From Streptomyces sp. NBS 14/10 (GTDB lineage: Bacteria; Actinomycetota; Actinomycetes; Streptomycetales; Streptomycetaceae): a stretch of 64,000 nt of DNA. Location of the stretch: positions 488,130 through 552,129 of the forward strand of contig NZ_NCSM01000004.1 in NCBI RefSeq assembly GCF_002224125.1, written 5' to 3'. The position numbers and the translations under genes are program-made. Below, in pieces: positions 33,495 to 41,755 of the stretch; positions within the stretch are counted from its first letter, which is position 1, and the number at the start of each line of letters is the position of its first letter. Below the pieces are notes generated by a model. It worked only from the letters and a program-made list of their open reading frames with translations. It was not told the DNA's origin and did not search any database.

Positions 33495-34942
33495 CCACCC
33501 CCGCACGGTGGCGCAGCATCCCCGAGCTGGTGCTCGGCGCCGCGACACGGTTCGGCGACGCGGAGGCCGTGGTCGACGGCGAGGAGCGGCTGACCTTCAC
33601 CGACCTCGCCGACCGGGTGCGGCGGACCGCCGGGGCGTTCGCCTCGGCGGGCGTCGGGCCGGGTGACCGGGTGGCGATCTGGGCGCCCAACTCGGCCGAG
33701 TGGATCGTCGCCGCGTTCGGTCTGCTCACGGCGGGCGGTGTCCTCGTCCCGGTGAACACCCGGTTCCGCGACGAGGAGGCGCACGACATCGTCGTACGCA
33801 GCGGAGCCAAGGCCCTGTGCGTCCAGAACGGCTTCCTCGACCGGGAGTTCGGCGGCCCGCCCGGCGTCCCCGTCATCGACCTGAAGACCGACGGGTTCCT
33901 CGCCTCGGGCGAACCCCTGGAGCGGAAGGTCGGCGAGGACGACCTGGCCGACATCATCTTCACCTCCGGCACGACGGGCCGCCCCAAGGGCGTGCTGACC
34001 ACCCACGGCCAGACGCTGCGGCTGTACGCCGAGTGGTGCGAACTGGCCGGGCTCCGGCAGGGCGACCGGTACCTGATCGTCAGCCCGTTCTTCCACATCT
34101 TCGGCTACAAGGCCGGCTGCGTCGCCTCCATGATCCGCGGCGCGACGATCCTGCCGGTCGCCGTCTTCGACGTCGACCGGGTGCTGGAGCTGGTGGAGAA
34201 GGAGCGGGTGACGGTCCTGCCCGGCCCGCCGACCGTCTACCACTCCCTGCTCGCGTCGGGCGGCGGCAGGGACCTGTCCTCGCTGCGGGTCGCGGTGACC
34301 GGCGCCGCCGACATCCCCGTCGAGCTGGTCCGCCGTATCACCACCGAACTGCCCTTCAGCCACCTCATGACGGGCTACGGCCTCACCGAGGCCGGCACCG
34401 TCACCGCCTCCCGCCCCGGCGACCCGTACGAGGCCGTCGCCAGCACCGTCGGCAGCCCCTGCGAGGGCTTCGAGGTGCGCCTGGCCGACGACAAGGAGGT
34501 CCTGGTCCGCGGCTACGCCGTCATGCGCGGCTATCTCGACGACCCCGAGGCCACCGCCGAGGCGATCGACGCCGACGGCTGGCTGCACACCGGCGACCTG
34601 GGCGAACTGGACGAGGCAGGGCGGTTGAAGATCATCGGCCGTAAGAAGGACATGTTCATCGTCGGCGGCTTCAACGCCTATCCGGCCGAGATCGAGGGCT
34701 TCCTGCTCCGGCACCCGGCCGTCGCCCAGGTCGCCGTCATCGGCGTGCCCGACGAGCGGATGGGGCAGGTCGGCAAGGCATTCGTCGTGCCGCGCGGCGA
34801 TTTCGCCGAGATCACAGCGGCGGAGCTGATCGCCTGGGCGAAGGAGCGCATGGCCGGCTTCAAGGTGCCCCGCCATGTGGTGTTCCGCACCGAACTGCCG
34901 CTGAACGCCACCGGCAAGGTGATGAAGGACCAACTGTCATGA
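33491..34942 (+). CDS. AMP-dependent acyl-CoA synthetase
   Basis: 483 aa, MTTPARWRSIPELVLGAATR; ATG overlaps the amidohydrolase stop. FTSGTTGRPKGVLTTHGQ, GYGLTEAG, WLHTGDLGELDEAGR and the Lys-bearing NATGKVMKDQL are all present, so the enzyme should be active. It is close in style to the partial ligase at 1-692 (same start motif SIPE/SIPN, FFHIFGYKAG). It would activate the acid released by the upstream amidohydrolase or the precursor of the mutase substrate. Confidence 0.9.
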   Translation: MTTPARWRSIPELVLGAATRFGDAEAVVDGEERLTFTDLADRVRRTAGAFASAGVGPGDRVAIWAPNSAEWIVAAFGLLTAGGVLVPVNTRFRDEEAHDIVVRSGAKALCVQNGFLDREFGGPPGVPVIDLKTDGFLASGEPLERKVGEDDLADIIFTSGTTGRPKGVLTTHGQTLRLYAEWCELAGLRQGDRYLIVSPFFHIFGYKAGCVASMIRGATILPVAVFDVDRVLELVEKERVTVLPGPPTVYHSLLASGGGRDLSSLRVAVTGAADIPVELVRRITTELPFSHLMTGYGLTEAGTVTASRPGDPYEAVASTVGSPCEGFEVRLADDKEVLVRGYAVMRGYLDDPEATAEAIDADGWLHTGDLGELDEAGRLKIIGRKKDMFIVGGFNAYPAEIEGFLLRHPAVAQVAVIGVPDERMGQVGKAFVVPRGDFAEITAAELIAWAKERMAGFKVPRHVVFRTELPLNATGKVMKDQLS

Positions 34943-36516
34943 CCCAAGACCCCCGTACCGCCTCCGGCATCCCCCTCAAACCGGTCTACGGCCCGGCCGA
35001 CCGCCGTACCGAACCGCCCGCCCCGGGCAGCTACCCGTTCACCCGCGGCAACTACCCGACCGGCTATCGGGGCCGCACCTGGACCCTGCGCCAGTACTCG
35101 GGATTCGGCACCCCGGAGGAGTCCAACCGCCGCTACCGCTATCTGCTCGACCAGGGCGGCACGGGCCTGTCGGTGGCGCTCGACCTGCCCACCCAGTGCG
35201 GCTACGACTCCGACGACCCGGAGTACGCCGACGAGGTCGGCCGGGTCGGCGTCGCCCTCGACACCCTCGCCGACGCCGAGATCCTGTTCGACACCATCCC
35301 GCTGGACCGGATCAGCACCAGCTTCACCATCAACGGCACCGCCGCGATCCTGCTCGCCTTGTACGTGGCCGCCGCCGAGAAGCGCGGCATCCCCAGGGCC
35401 AAGCTCACCGGCACGATCCAGAACGACATCCTCAAGGAGTACGCCTCACGCGGCACCTGGATCTGGCCGCCCGAACCGTCACTCAGGCTCATCGCCGACA
35501 CCATCGAGTTCTGCGCCGAACAGGTGCCCCGCTTCAACGCGATCTCGGTCGCCGGGGCGCACTTCCGCGACGCGGGCGCCAACGCCGTACAGGAGATGGC
35601 GTTCACGCTCGCCGACGGCGTCACATACTGCGAGACGGTGCTCGAACGCGGCCGTATGACCATCGACGAGTTCGCCCCGCAGATCTCCTTCTTCTTCTAC
35701 ACGCACGGCGATTTCTTCGAGGAGATCGCCAAGTACCGGGCGGGACGCAGACGCTGGGCCACGCTGGTGCGCGAGCGGTTCGGGGCGAAGACGGACAAGG
35801 CGTGCATGTTCCGCTTCGGCTGCGTCGCCGGCGGGGCCTCGCTGTACGCGCCGCAGGCCCGCAACAACACCGTGCGCGTCGCGTACGAGGCGCTGGCCTC
35901 CGTCCTCGGCGGGGTGCAGTCGATGTTCACCGCCGCATGGGACGAGCCGTTCGCGCTGCCCAGCGAGGAGTCCGCGACGCTCGCCCTGCGCACCCAGCAG
36001 ATCCTCGCCCATGAGACGGGCGTGCCCCGCGTCGCCGACCCGCTGGGCGGCTCGTACTTCGTGGAGGCGCTCACCGATGCCACCGAGGAACGCATCGTGC
36101 GGATCATGGCCGATCTGGAGGCCCACGGCGGCATGGTCCGCTGCGTCGAGGACGGCTACCTGCAAGGGCTCATCGCCGACGAGGCGTGGCGCGTACACCA
36201 GGAGACCGACTCCGGTGAGCGGCCGGTCGTCGGCGTCAACCGTTTCACGGTGGACGAACCGCCGCCCGACCTCGCCACCTACGAACTCGACGCCGAAGGC
36301 CGCGAACGGCAGCTCAAGCGGCTCGCGCGGGTGAAGTCGGAGCGGAGCACCGCCGACGTACGGGCCCGCCTCGCCGAACTGCGGCGTGCCGCCGAGAGAG
36401 ACACCAACCTGATGGATCCGCTGATCGCCTGTGTCAACGCCTACTGCACGGTCGGCGAGATGGCCGACGCCCTGCGCGAGGTGTGGGGCGAGTTCCGGCA
36501 GCCGGTGGTGTTCTGA
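34939..36516 (+). CDS. Acyl-CoA mutase, large substrate-binding subunit (methylmalonyl/isobutyryl-CoA mutase family)
   Basis: 525 aa TIM-barrel subunit of a B12-dependent carbon-skeleton mutase. Conserved [52 protein letters not shown] and [16 protein letters not shown] are clear. The residue equivalent to MCM Tyr89 appears to be Tyr (RQYSG), and the Arg near ASRGTW fits a carboxylated substrate; isobutyryl- and 2-hydroxyisobutyryl-CoA mutases usually carry Phe/Ile and Gln there. The cobalamin domain is on the next gene. Its placement suggests a pathway-specific rearrangement rather than housekeeping propionate metabolism. Confidence 0.88.
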   Translation: MTQDPRTASGIPLKPVYGPADRRTEPPAPGSYPFTRGNYPTGYRGRTWTLRQYSGFGTPEESNRRYRYLLDQGGTGLSVALDLPTQCGYDSDDPEYADEVGRVGVALDTLADAEILFDTIPLDRISTSFTINGTAAILLALYVAAAEKRGIPRAKLTGTIQNDILKEYASRGTWIWPPEPSLRLIADTIEFCAEQVPRFNAISVAGAHFRDAGANAVQEMAFTLADGVTYCETVLERGRMTIDEFAPQISFFFYTHGDFFEEIAKYRAGRRRWATLVRERFGAKTDKACMFRFGCVAGGASLYAPQARNNTVRVAYEALASVLGGVQSMFTAAWDEPFALPSEESATLALRTQQILAHETGVPRVADPLGGSYFVEALTDATEERIVRIMADLEAHGGMVRCVEDGYLQGLIADEAWRVHQETDSGERPVVGVNRFTVDEPPPDLATYELDAEGRERQLKRLARVKSERSTADVRARLAELRRAAERDTNLMDPLIACVNAYCTVGEMADALREVWGEFRQPVVF

Positions 36517-36917
36517 TGCCGGCACCCGTGCGCGTACTCGTCGCCAAGCCCGGCCTCGACGGACATGACCGCGGCGCCAAACTCGTGGCCCGCCGGCTCA
36601 GGGACGCCGGGTTCGAGGTGGTGTTCACCGGCATCCGCCGACGCGTGGACGACATCGTCAGCACCGCCGTCCAGGAGGACGTGGCCGTCGTCGGCCTGTC
36701 CATTCTCTCCGGAGCCCACCTCGCGCTCACCCACCGCACGGTGGCGGCCCTGCGCGCGGCGGGCGCCGACGACATCCCTGTTGTGGTCGGCGGCACCATC
36801 CCGGCCGCCGACGTGGCGCGCCTGCGCGAGGCCGGAGCCGCCGCCGTGTTCCCCACGGGCACTTCGCTGGACGCGATCGTCGCGGACATCCGTGCCCTGA
36901 CCGCCCCGGAGGACTGA
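36516..36917 (+). CDS. Acyl-CoA mutase, small B12-binding subunit
   Basis: 133 aa from ATG 36516 (TGATG overlap with the large subunit). The cobalamin lower-ligand motif D-x-H-x-x-G is present ([16 protein letters not shown]), with the following SILSGAH and VVVGGTIP segments. The two-gene layout is that of isobutyryl-CoA and 2-hydroxyisobutyryl-CoA mutases. No MeaB/ArgK-type chaperone or epimerase is encoded nearby. Confidence 0.92.
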   Translation: MPAPVRVLVAKPGLDGHDRGAKLVARRLRDAGFEVVFTGIRRRVDDIVSTAVQEDVAVVGLSILSGAHLALTHRTVAALRAAGADDIPVVVGGTIPAADVARLREAGAAAVFPTGTSLDAIVADIRALTAPED

Positions 36918-36918
36918 G

Positions 36919-37875
36919 ATGCGAGTCGGAGTGATGAGCGGCCCCGAACGGGGCGACGCCGCGCACAAGGCGGCACGGATGGCCGAGGACGCCCGGTGGG
37001 CGGAGGGGGCCGGGTTCGACACGGTGTGGGTGCCGCAGGTGCCCACCGACTTCGACGCCCTGACCGCCATCTCGCTGATGGGCCAGGCCACTTCGCGGAT
37101 CGAGCTCGGCACGGCGGTCGTCCCGGTGCACGCCCAGCACCCCATCGCCCTCGCCCGCCAGGCGCTGTCCGCGCACGCGGCGGCGGGCGGGCGGCTGGCG
37201 CTGGGCGTCGGGGCCTCCCACCACTGGATCGTGCGCGACATGCTCGGCATCCCGTACGAGAAGCCCGCCGCGTACAGCCGCGCCTACCTGGAAGTGCTCA
37301 ACGCCGCGCTGAGCGGGGCGAGTTCGGTGGACGTCGAGAACGAGGTCTTCCGCGTCCACAACCCGCTCACCCTTGGCCCGGTCGCTCCGCTGCCGGTGCT
37401 GCTGGCCGCGCTCGGCCCGGTGATGCTGCGCATCGCGGGGGAGTACACGGACGGCACCGTGCTGTGGATGGCCGACGAGCGGGCGGTGGCCGAGCATGTC
37501 GTACCGACGATCACCAAGGCGGCCGAGGCCGCGGGCCGCCCCGCCCCGCGTGTCGTGGCGGGCATCCCGGTGTGCCTGTGCGCGCCGCACGAGGTGGACG
37601 CGGCCCGTGAACGCGCCAACCGCATCCTCGGCGAGGCCGAGATCTCGCCCAACTACCGGCGCCTGCTGGGGCACGGCGACGCCCGCGACGTGGGCGACCT
37701 GTGCGCGGCCGGCGACGAGGCGGCCATCGCCACCCGCTTCAGGCGGTTCGCGGACGCGGGCGTGACCGACCTGTCCGTCCGCCTGCTGCCCATCGGCACC
37801 GGGCGGGACGAACTCGTCGCGTCCAAGCTCCGTACCCGCGACGCGGTCGCGGCGATCGCCGCGGACTTCCGGTGA
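36919..37875 (+). CDS. Luciferase-like (LLM class) flavin/F420-dependent oxidoreductase
   Basis: 318 aa. MRVGVMSGPERGDAAHKAAR opens the TIM barrel. RIELGTAVVPVHAQHPIALA and LGVGASHHWIVRDMLGIPY are the usual LLM landmarks and fit the F420-dependent branch common in actinobacteria. It starts 1 bp after the B12 subunit stop and overlaps the CoA-transferase by four bases, so it belongs to the pathway. It could reduce or oxidise a C-C or C-O bond of an acyl-CoA intermediate; substrate unknown. Confidence 0.85.
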   Translation: MRVGVMSGPERGDAAHKAARMAEDARWAEGAGFDTVWVPQVPTDFDALTAISLMGQATSRIELGTAVVPVHAQHPIALARQALSAHAAAGGRLALGVGASHHWIVRDMLGIPYEKPAAYSRAYLEVLNAALSGASSVDVENEVFRVHNPLTLGPVAPLPVLLAALGPVMLRIAGEYTDGTVLWMADERAVAEHVVPTITKAAEAAGRPAPRVVAGIPVCLCAPHEVDAARERANRILGEAEISPNYRRLLGHGDARDVGDLCAAGDEAAIATRFRRFADAGVTDLSVRLLPIGTGRDELVASKLRTRDAVAAIAADFR

Positions 37876-38915
37876 GCGGTTCCGGCCCGCTGGCGGGGCT
37901 ACGGGTGCTGGAGGTCGGCCACATCCTCGCCGGACCGTACGCCACCATGCTGCTCGCCGACCTGGGGGCGCGGGTCACCAAGGTGGAGCCGCCCGGCGGC
38001 GACCTCTCCCGCCAGGTCTCGGACGCCTACTTCGCCAGCCTCAACCGGGGCAAACGCTCGGTCCGACTGGACCTGGCCACGCACCAGGGCCAGGAAAAGC
38101 TGCACGAGCTGGTACGTGGCGCTGACGCGCTGCTGGTCAACCTCAAACCGTCCGCCATCCGCCGCTTCGGCCTTACCTACGAGGCCCTGAAGCCCGTCAA
38201 CGAGCGTCTGGTGTGCGTGGCCCTGACCGGCTGGGGCATGGACGCGGGCGACGACCCCGCCTTCGACTACGTCGTCCAGGCCGCCACCGGGATCGCCGCC
38301 CTCACCGGCGACCCGGACGGCCCGCCCCTGCTGCCCGGCTACTCCTCGGCCGACAACTCGGCCGGCCTCGCCGCCGCCCTCGGTCTGCTGGCGCAGGTGC
38401 ACTCCGGGCGGGGCGGGCAGATCGAGGTCTCGCTGCGGGACGTCATGCTCTCCCAGCTGAACTACCACGCCGCCGCCTGGCTGAACGGCGGAGCCGCCCC
38501 GCGCCGCCTCGGCGGCGCCCACGCCTACTACGTCCCCGCCCAGCTCTTCCCCACGGCCGACGGCCACTTGGCCCTGTTCATCACCCACGACGGCTTCTGG
38601 CGCTCCTTCGCCGCCGAGGCCGGTATCGACGGCTACGCGACGATGGCCGAGCGCGCGGCCCGCCGGGACGAGGTCATCGCGGCCGTGACGAAGGCACTCG
38701 CGGCGGACACGGCGCCCGCCTGGGAAGCCCGCCTGCGCCCCCTCGGCGTTCCCGCCGCGGCTGTCCGCACCCTTCCCGAGGCCCTGGCCGCGGCACCGGG
38801 CGCGGTGGTGGAGGCGGGCGGATACCGCCTGGTCGGCAGCCCGTTCCGGGGCGCCGGTCTGCCGGGGGCGTTCGGGCCGCCGCCGCGGCTGGGAGAGCAC
38901 GGTGACATGACCTGA
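37872..38915 (+). CDS. CaiB/BaiF family CoA-transferase
   Basis: 347 aa from GTG 37872 (GTGA overlap). LRVLEVGHILAGPYATMLLA, GARVTKVEPPGGDLSRQ, NRGKRSVRLDL and TGWGMDAGDDPAFDYVVQA are typical. It is slightly shorter than usual (about 390-400 aa) at the C-terminus. The same family includes alpha-methylacyl-CoA racemases, but the motif order fits CoA transfer equally; I cannot separate the two. A racemase would suit a branched-chain or isoprenoid-type substrate. Confidence 0.87.
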   Translation: MSGSGPLAGLRVLEVGHILAGPYATMLLADLGARVTKVEPPGGDLSRQVSDAYFASLNRGKRSVRLDLATHQGQEKLHELVRGADALLVNLKPSAIRRFGLTYEALKPVNERLVCVALTGWGMDAGDDPAFDYVVQAATGIAALTGDPDGPPLLPGYSSADNSAGLAAALGLLAQVHSGRGGQIEVSLRDVMLSQLNYHAAAWLNGGAAPRRLGGAHAYYVPAQLFPTADGHLALFITHDGFWRSFAAEAGIDGYATMAERAARRDEVIAAVTKALAADTAPAWEARLRPLGVPAAAVRTLPEALAAAPGAVVEAGGYRLVGSPFRGAGLPGAFGPPPRLGEHGDMT

Positions 38916-38943
38916 CACTGATCAGGCCCTGCCGGTCGCGGTG

Positions 38944-39711
38944 TCACGGCATCCCGCCGTCCACCCGAAGCGTCGCCCCGCTCGTGTACGAGGAGGCGTC
39001 GGAGATCAGGTACAGCGCGGCGCCCACCACCTCGGCCGGGTCGCCGATGCGCTGGAGGGCGTGCGGGCGGACGCCGTCGGCGAGCTGGTCCGGGTCCTGC
39101 TGCCAGCCGCGGGTGGCCCAGGTGGCGAACGGCCCGCACATCAGCGTGTTGACCCGGACCGCCGGGCCGAGCGCCTGCGCCAGCCCGACGGTCACCGCGT
39201 TCAGCCCGGCCTTGGCGGCCGCGTACGGCACGATCGCCGGGCGTGGCCGGATCGAGCCGGTGGAGCTGACGTTGACGATCGTGCCGCCGCCCGCCTCCGC
39301 CATCCGCGAACCGGCCAGCACGGACAGCCGGAACGGGCCCTTGAGGTTGAGGCCCAGCACCGAGTCGAACATCTGCTCAGTGACGGTGGTGAGGTCGTCG
39401 TAGACCGGGGACATGCCGGCGTTGTTGACCAGCGCGTCGAGCCTGCCGAAGCGCTCGTACACGGCGTCGACCAGACCCGGCAGCTCGTCCCAGCGGCCCA
39501 CGTGCACGGCATAGGGCAGGGCGGCGCGCCCCGTCCCCTTCTCGATCCCGGCGCTCACCGCGGCGCAGGCGTCGTACTTCCGGCTGGCGACGACCACGTC
39601 CGCGCCACAGCGCGCGGCGGCCAGCGCCATCGCGCGCCCCAGCCCCCGGCTGCCGCCGGTGACCAGGACCACCCGGCCGGAGAGGTCGAAGAGCTCGTCC
39701 GCGTACCCCAT
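38944..39711 (-). CDS. Short-chain dehydrogenase/reductase (SDR)
   Basis: 255 aa from ATG 39711 with GGAGGC upstream (MGYADELFDLSGRVVLVTGG). SDR signature: TGGSRGLG, NNAG, NVSSTGSIRPRP and YAAAKAG. The C-terminal SGATLRVDGGMP is intact. It is a single-gene minus-strand unit, divergent from the TetR at 39758 with a shared 46-bp region that holds one G-type and one C-type operator. Confidence 0.9.
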   Translation of the reverse strand: MGYADELFDLSGRVVLVTGGSRGLGRAMALAAARCGADVVVASRKYDACAAVSAGIEKGTGRAALPYAVHVGRWDELPGLVDAVYERFGRLDALVNNAGMSPVYDDLTTVTEQMFDSVLGLNLKGPFRLSVLAGSRMAEAGGGTIVNVSSTGSIRPRPAIVPYAAAKAGLNAVTVGLAQALGPAVRVNTLMCGPFATWATRGWQQDPDQLADGVRPHALQRIGDPAEVVGAALYLISDASSYTSGATLRVDGGMP

Positions 39712-39738
39712 GGCGCCTCCTGTAGGGTTCTCGATCCT

Positions 39739-39753
39739 GAGATTATGATTCTC
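39739..39753. promoter_or_regulatory. Island operator, GAGATT-ATG-ATTCTC
   Basis: One mismatch. It lies 28 bp upstream of the SDR ATG (39711, minus) and 4 bp before the TetR ATG (39758, plus), so occupancy would affect both genes. Confidence 0.65.
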
Positions 39754-39757
39754 TTTC

Positions 39758-40357
39758 ATGCAGAATAATATTCTGAAGTCGGATGTCGATGCCTTGCTGG
39801 ATGCCGGGCTGGCGCTGATGGTCGCGGGTGACGGGCGCGGGCCGCGCGTGGCCGACATCGTGGCCGCGGCCGGGCTGTCCAACGATGCCTTCTATCGGTC
39901 GTTCACCGGCAAGGACGCGCTGGTCGAGGCGATCGTCGAGCGTGGCGCGCGTACGGTCGTCGGATACGTACGCCACCGGATCGCGCAGGCGGCCGGGGAG
40001 GGGCCCGAAGCGCAGCTGCGGGCCGGGCTCGCGGCGGTGCTGCGGCAGGCGTCCGACGCCGGTCTCGCCCGGCAGACCCGGGCCGTCCTGGCCAACGCGA
40101 CCGGCGGCCCTGCCCCGCGCGCCGGTCATGTCACTGTCGCGCTGGTGGACGCGCTCACGGCGCTGTTCGCCGGGCCGGCCGCCGAGTTGGGGGCAGGTGA
40201 TCCGGTGCGTGCCGCGCGGACCGCCGCCGGTGCGGTGGTCGCCGCGCTGCAGTACTGGCTGTTCACGGAGGAGGTGCCAGGTCAGGTGGAGGTGGAGCAC
40301 CTGGTCGGCTTCGTCCTCGCGGGAGTGCGCGCGCCCGACGTCCGTAACCGGCAGTGA
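39758..40357 (+). CDS. TetR-family transcriptional regulator
   Basis: 199 aa, MQNNILKSDVDALLDAGLAL. HTH: RVADIVAAAGLSNDAFYRSF, then TGKDALVEAIV. The ligand domain has GAVVAALQYWLFTEEV. The first seven codons themselves form a perfect CAGAAT-AAT-ATTCTG palindrome, so the operator lies in the coding start and a leaderless or very short leader is likely. Two more sites of the same variant precede the next gene, so this protein is the best candidate for the C-type palindrome and probably autoregulates. Confidence 0.9.
   Translation: MQNNILKSDVDALLDAGLALMVAGDGRGPRVADIVAAAGLSNDAFYRSFTGKDALVEAIVERGARTVVGYVRHRIAQAAGEGPEAQLRAGLAAVLRQASDAGLARQTRAVLANATGGPAPRAGHVTVALVDALTALFAGPAAELGAGDPVRAARTAAGAVVAALQYWLFTEEVPGQVEVEHLVGFVLAGVRAPDVRNRQ
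39761..39775. promoter_or_regulatory. Variant operator, perfect CAGAAT-AAT-ATTCTG
   Basis: Perfect palindrome beginning three bases into the TetR start codon region; it encodes the N-terminal QNNIL. Outer base pair C/G replaces the usual G/C. Probably an autoregulatory site. Confidence 0.7.
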
Positions 40358-40371
40358 CCATCTCTGGACTG

Positions 40372-40386
40372 GAGAATGCCATTCTG
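40372..40386. promoter_or_regulatory. Hybrid operator, GAGAAT-GCC-ATTCTG
   Basis: First of two tandem sites upstream of the dehydrogenase at 40430; left half G-type, right half C-type. Centre-to-centre distance to the next site is 22 bp, about two helical turns. Confidence 0.65.
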
Positions 40387-40393
40387 TTAACTT

Positions 40394-40408
40394 CAGAACG
40401 CCATTCTG
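40394..40408. promoter_or_regulatory. Variant operator, CAGAAC-GCC-ATTCTG
   Basis: Second tandem site, 21 bp before the dehydrogenase ATG at 40430. It shares the GCC spacer and the C-type outer bases with its neighbours, on the same DNA face as the site at 40372. Confidence 0.65.
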
Positions 40409-40429
40409 ATGGAGAGTGGAGGCTGCGTC

Positions 40430-41755
40430 ATGTGGGACTTCAGTACCGAGGCCGAGTTCCAGCAGAGACTCGACTGGGCCGCCGGATTCGTCCGCGAGGA
40501 GATCGAACCGCTCGACGTCCTGTTCCCGGGAAACGCCGATCCGTACGACCGTGACAGCGAGGTCTTCCGCGAGGTGGTCCGTCCGCTGCAGGGGCGGGTG
40601 CGCGAGCAGGGGCTGTGGGCCGCTCATCTGCCGCCGTCGCTCGGCGGTATGGGCATGGGCCAGGTGAACCTGGGCCTGCTCAACGAGATCCTGGGCCGGT
40701 CGAGCTGGGCGCCGATGGTGTTCGGCACCCAAGCCCCGGACTCCGGCAACGCGGAGATCCTGGCCCACTACGGCAACGAGGAGCAGCGTACGAAGTACCT
40801 GGAACCGCTGCTCGACGGGCGGATCGTCTCCACCTTCGCGATGACCGAGCCGACCGGCGGCGCCGACCCCGGCGGCTTCGCCTGCCGCGCTGTCCGCGAG
40901 GGCGACGAGTGGATGATCAACGGCGAGAAGTGGTTCGCGTCCAACTACCCGCATGCCGCCTTCGTCATCGCCGTGGTGATCACGGACCCGGACGTGCCGG
41001 TGCACCAGGGCGCCTCCATGATCCTGATCCCGGCCGGAACGCCCGGCATGGAGATGGTGCGCGGAACGGGTCTGGCCGGGGAGCCACTGGGCCAGGGCGT
41101 CCACGCCTATCTGCGGTTCGCCGACTGCCGCGTCCCCGCCGACAACCTGCTCGGCGAGCCCGGCTCCGGCTTCCTCATCGCACAGACCCGGCTCGGCGGT
41201 GGGCGGCTGCACCACGCGATGCGGTCCGTAGGGCAGTGCAAGCGCGCACTGGAGATGATGACCGAGCGGATCGCTTCCCGTCGTACGCGTGGCGGCCCGC
41301 TCTCCGACCAGCAGTCCGTCCGCCACCAACTGGCCGACAGCTGGATCCAGATCGAGCAGTTCCGCCTCCAGGTCCTGCACGCGGCCTGGCAGCTGGACCG
41401 GGCAGGCCGCACCGGCGACAAGGCCGACGCGCGCCGCGCCCGCCTCCACGTCTCCGGTGTGAAGGTCGTCACCCCGAAGATCCTGGTCGACATCGCCTAT
41501 CGCGCCCTCCATCTGCACGGCGCCCTCGGCGTCTCCAACGAGCTGCCGCTGACCCGTATGTGGCAGTCAGGCCCGACGCTCGGCGTCGCCGACGGCCCCA
41601 CCGAGGCCCACCAGGACGTCGTGGCGCGACTCCTCCTCAAGGACGCCGTGCCCGCCGAGGACCCTCTCTTCGGCTCCGAACATCTGCCCACCCGGCTGGC
41701 CGCGGCCCGCGCCACCTACGCGGACCGGCTGAAGGAAACGGCGGTGACCTGGTGA
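40430..41755 (+). CDS. Acyl-CoA dehydrogenase of the ACAD10/11-like or LvaC-like type
   Basis: 441 aa from ATG 40430 (MWDFSTEAEFQQRLDWAAGF) with GGAGG nine bases upstream. It is longer than the other dehydrogenases. FAMTEPTGGADPGG, NGEKWFASNYPHAAFVIAVV, VGQCKRALEMMTERIASR and HGALGVSNELPLTRMWQ are present. It overlaps by GTGA an aminoglycoside-phosphotransferase-like kinase. The same two domains occur fused in vertebrate ACAD10/11 and side by side in bacterial LvaA/LvaC, where 4-hydroxyacyl-CoA is phosphorylated and isomerised to 3-hydroxyacyl-CoA. That chemistry is inferred here. Confidence 0.88.
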   Translation: MWDFSTEAEFQQRLDWAAGFVREEIEPLDVLFPGNADPYDRDSEVFREVVRPLQGRVREQGLWAAHLPPSLGGMGMGQVNLGLLNEILGRSSWAPMVFGTQAPDSGNAEILAHYGNEEQRTKYLEPLLDGRIVSTFAMTEPTGGADPGGFACRAVREGDEWMINGEKWFASNYPHAAFVIAVVITDPDVPVHQGASMILIPAGTPGMEMVRGTGLAGEPLGQGVHAYLRFADCRVPADNLLGEPGSGFLIAQTRLGGGRLHHAMRSVGQCKRALEMMTERIASRRTRGGPLSDQQSVRHQLADSWIQIEQFRLQVLHAAWQLDRAGRTGDKADARRARLHVSGVKVVTPKILVDIAYRALHLHGALGVSNELPLTRMWQSGPTLGVADGPTEAHQDVVARLLLKDAVPAEDPLFGSEHLPTRLAAARATYADRLKETAVTW

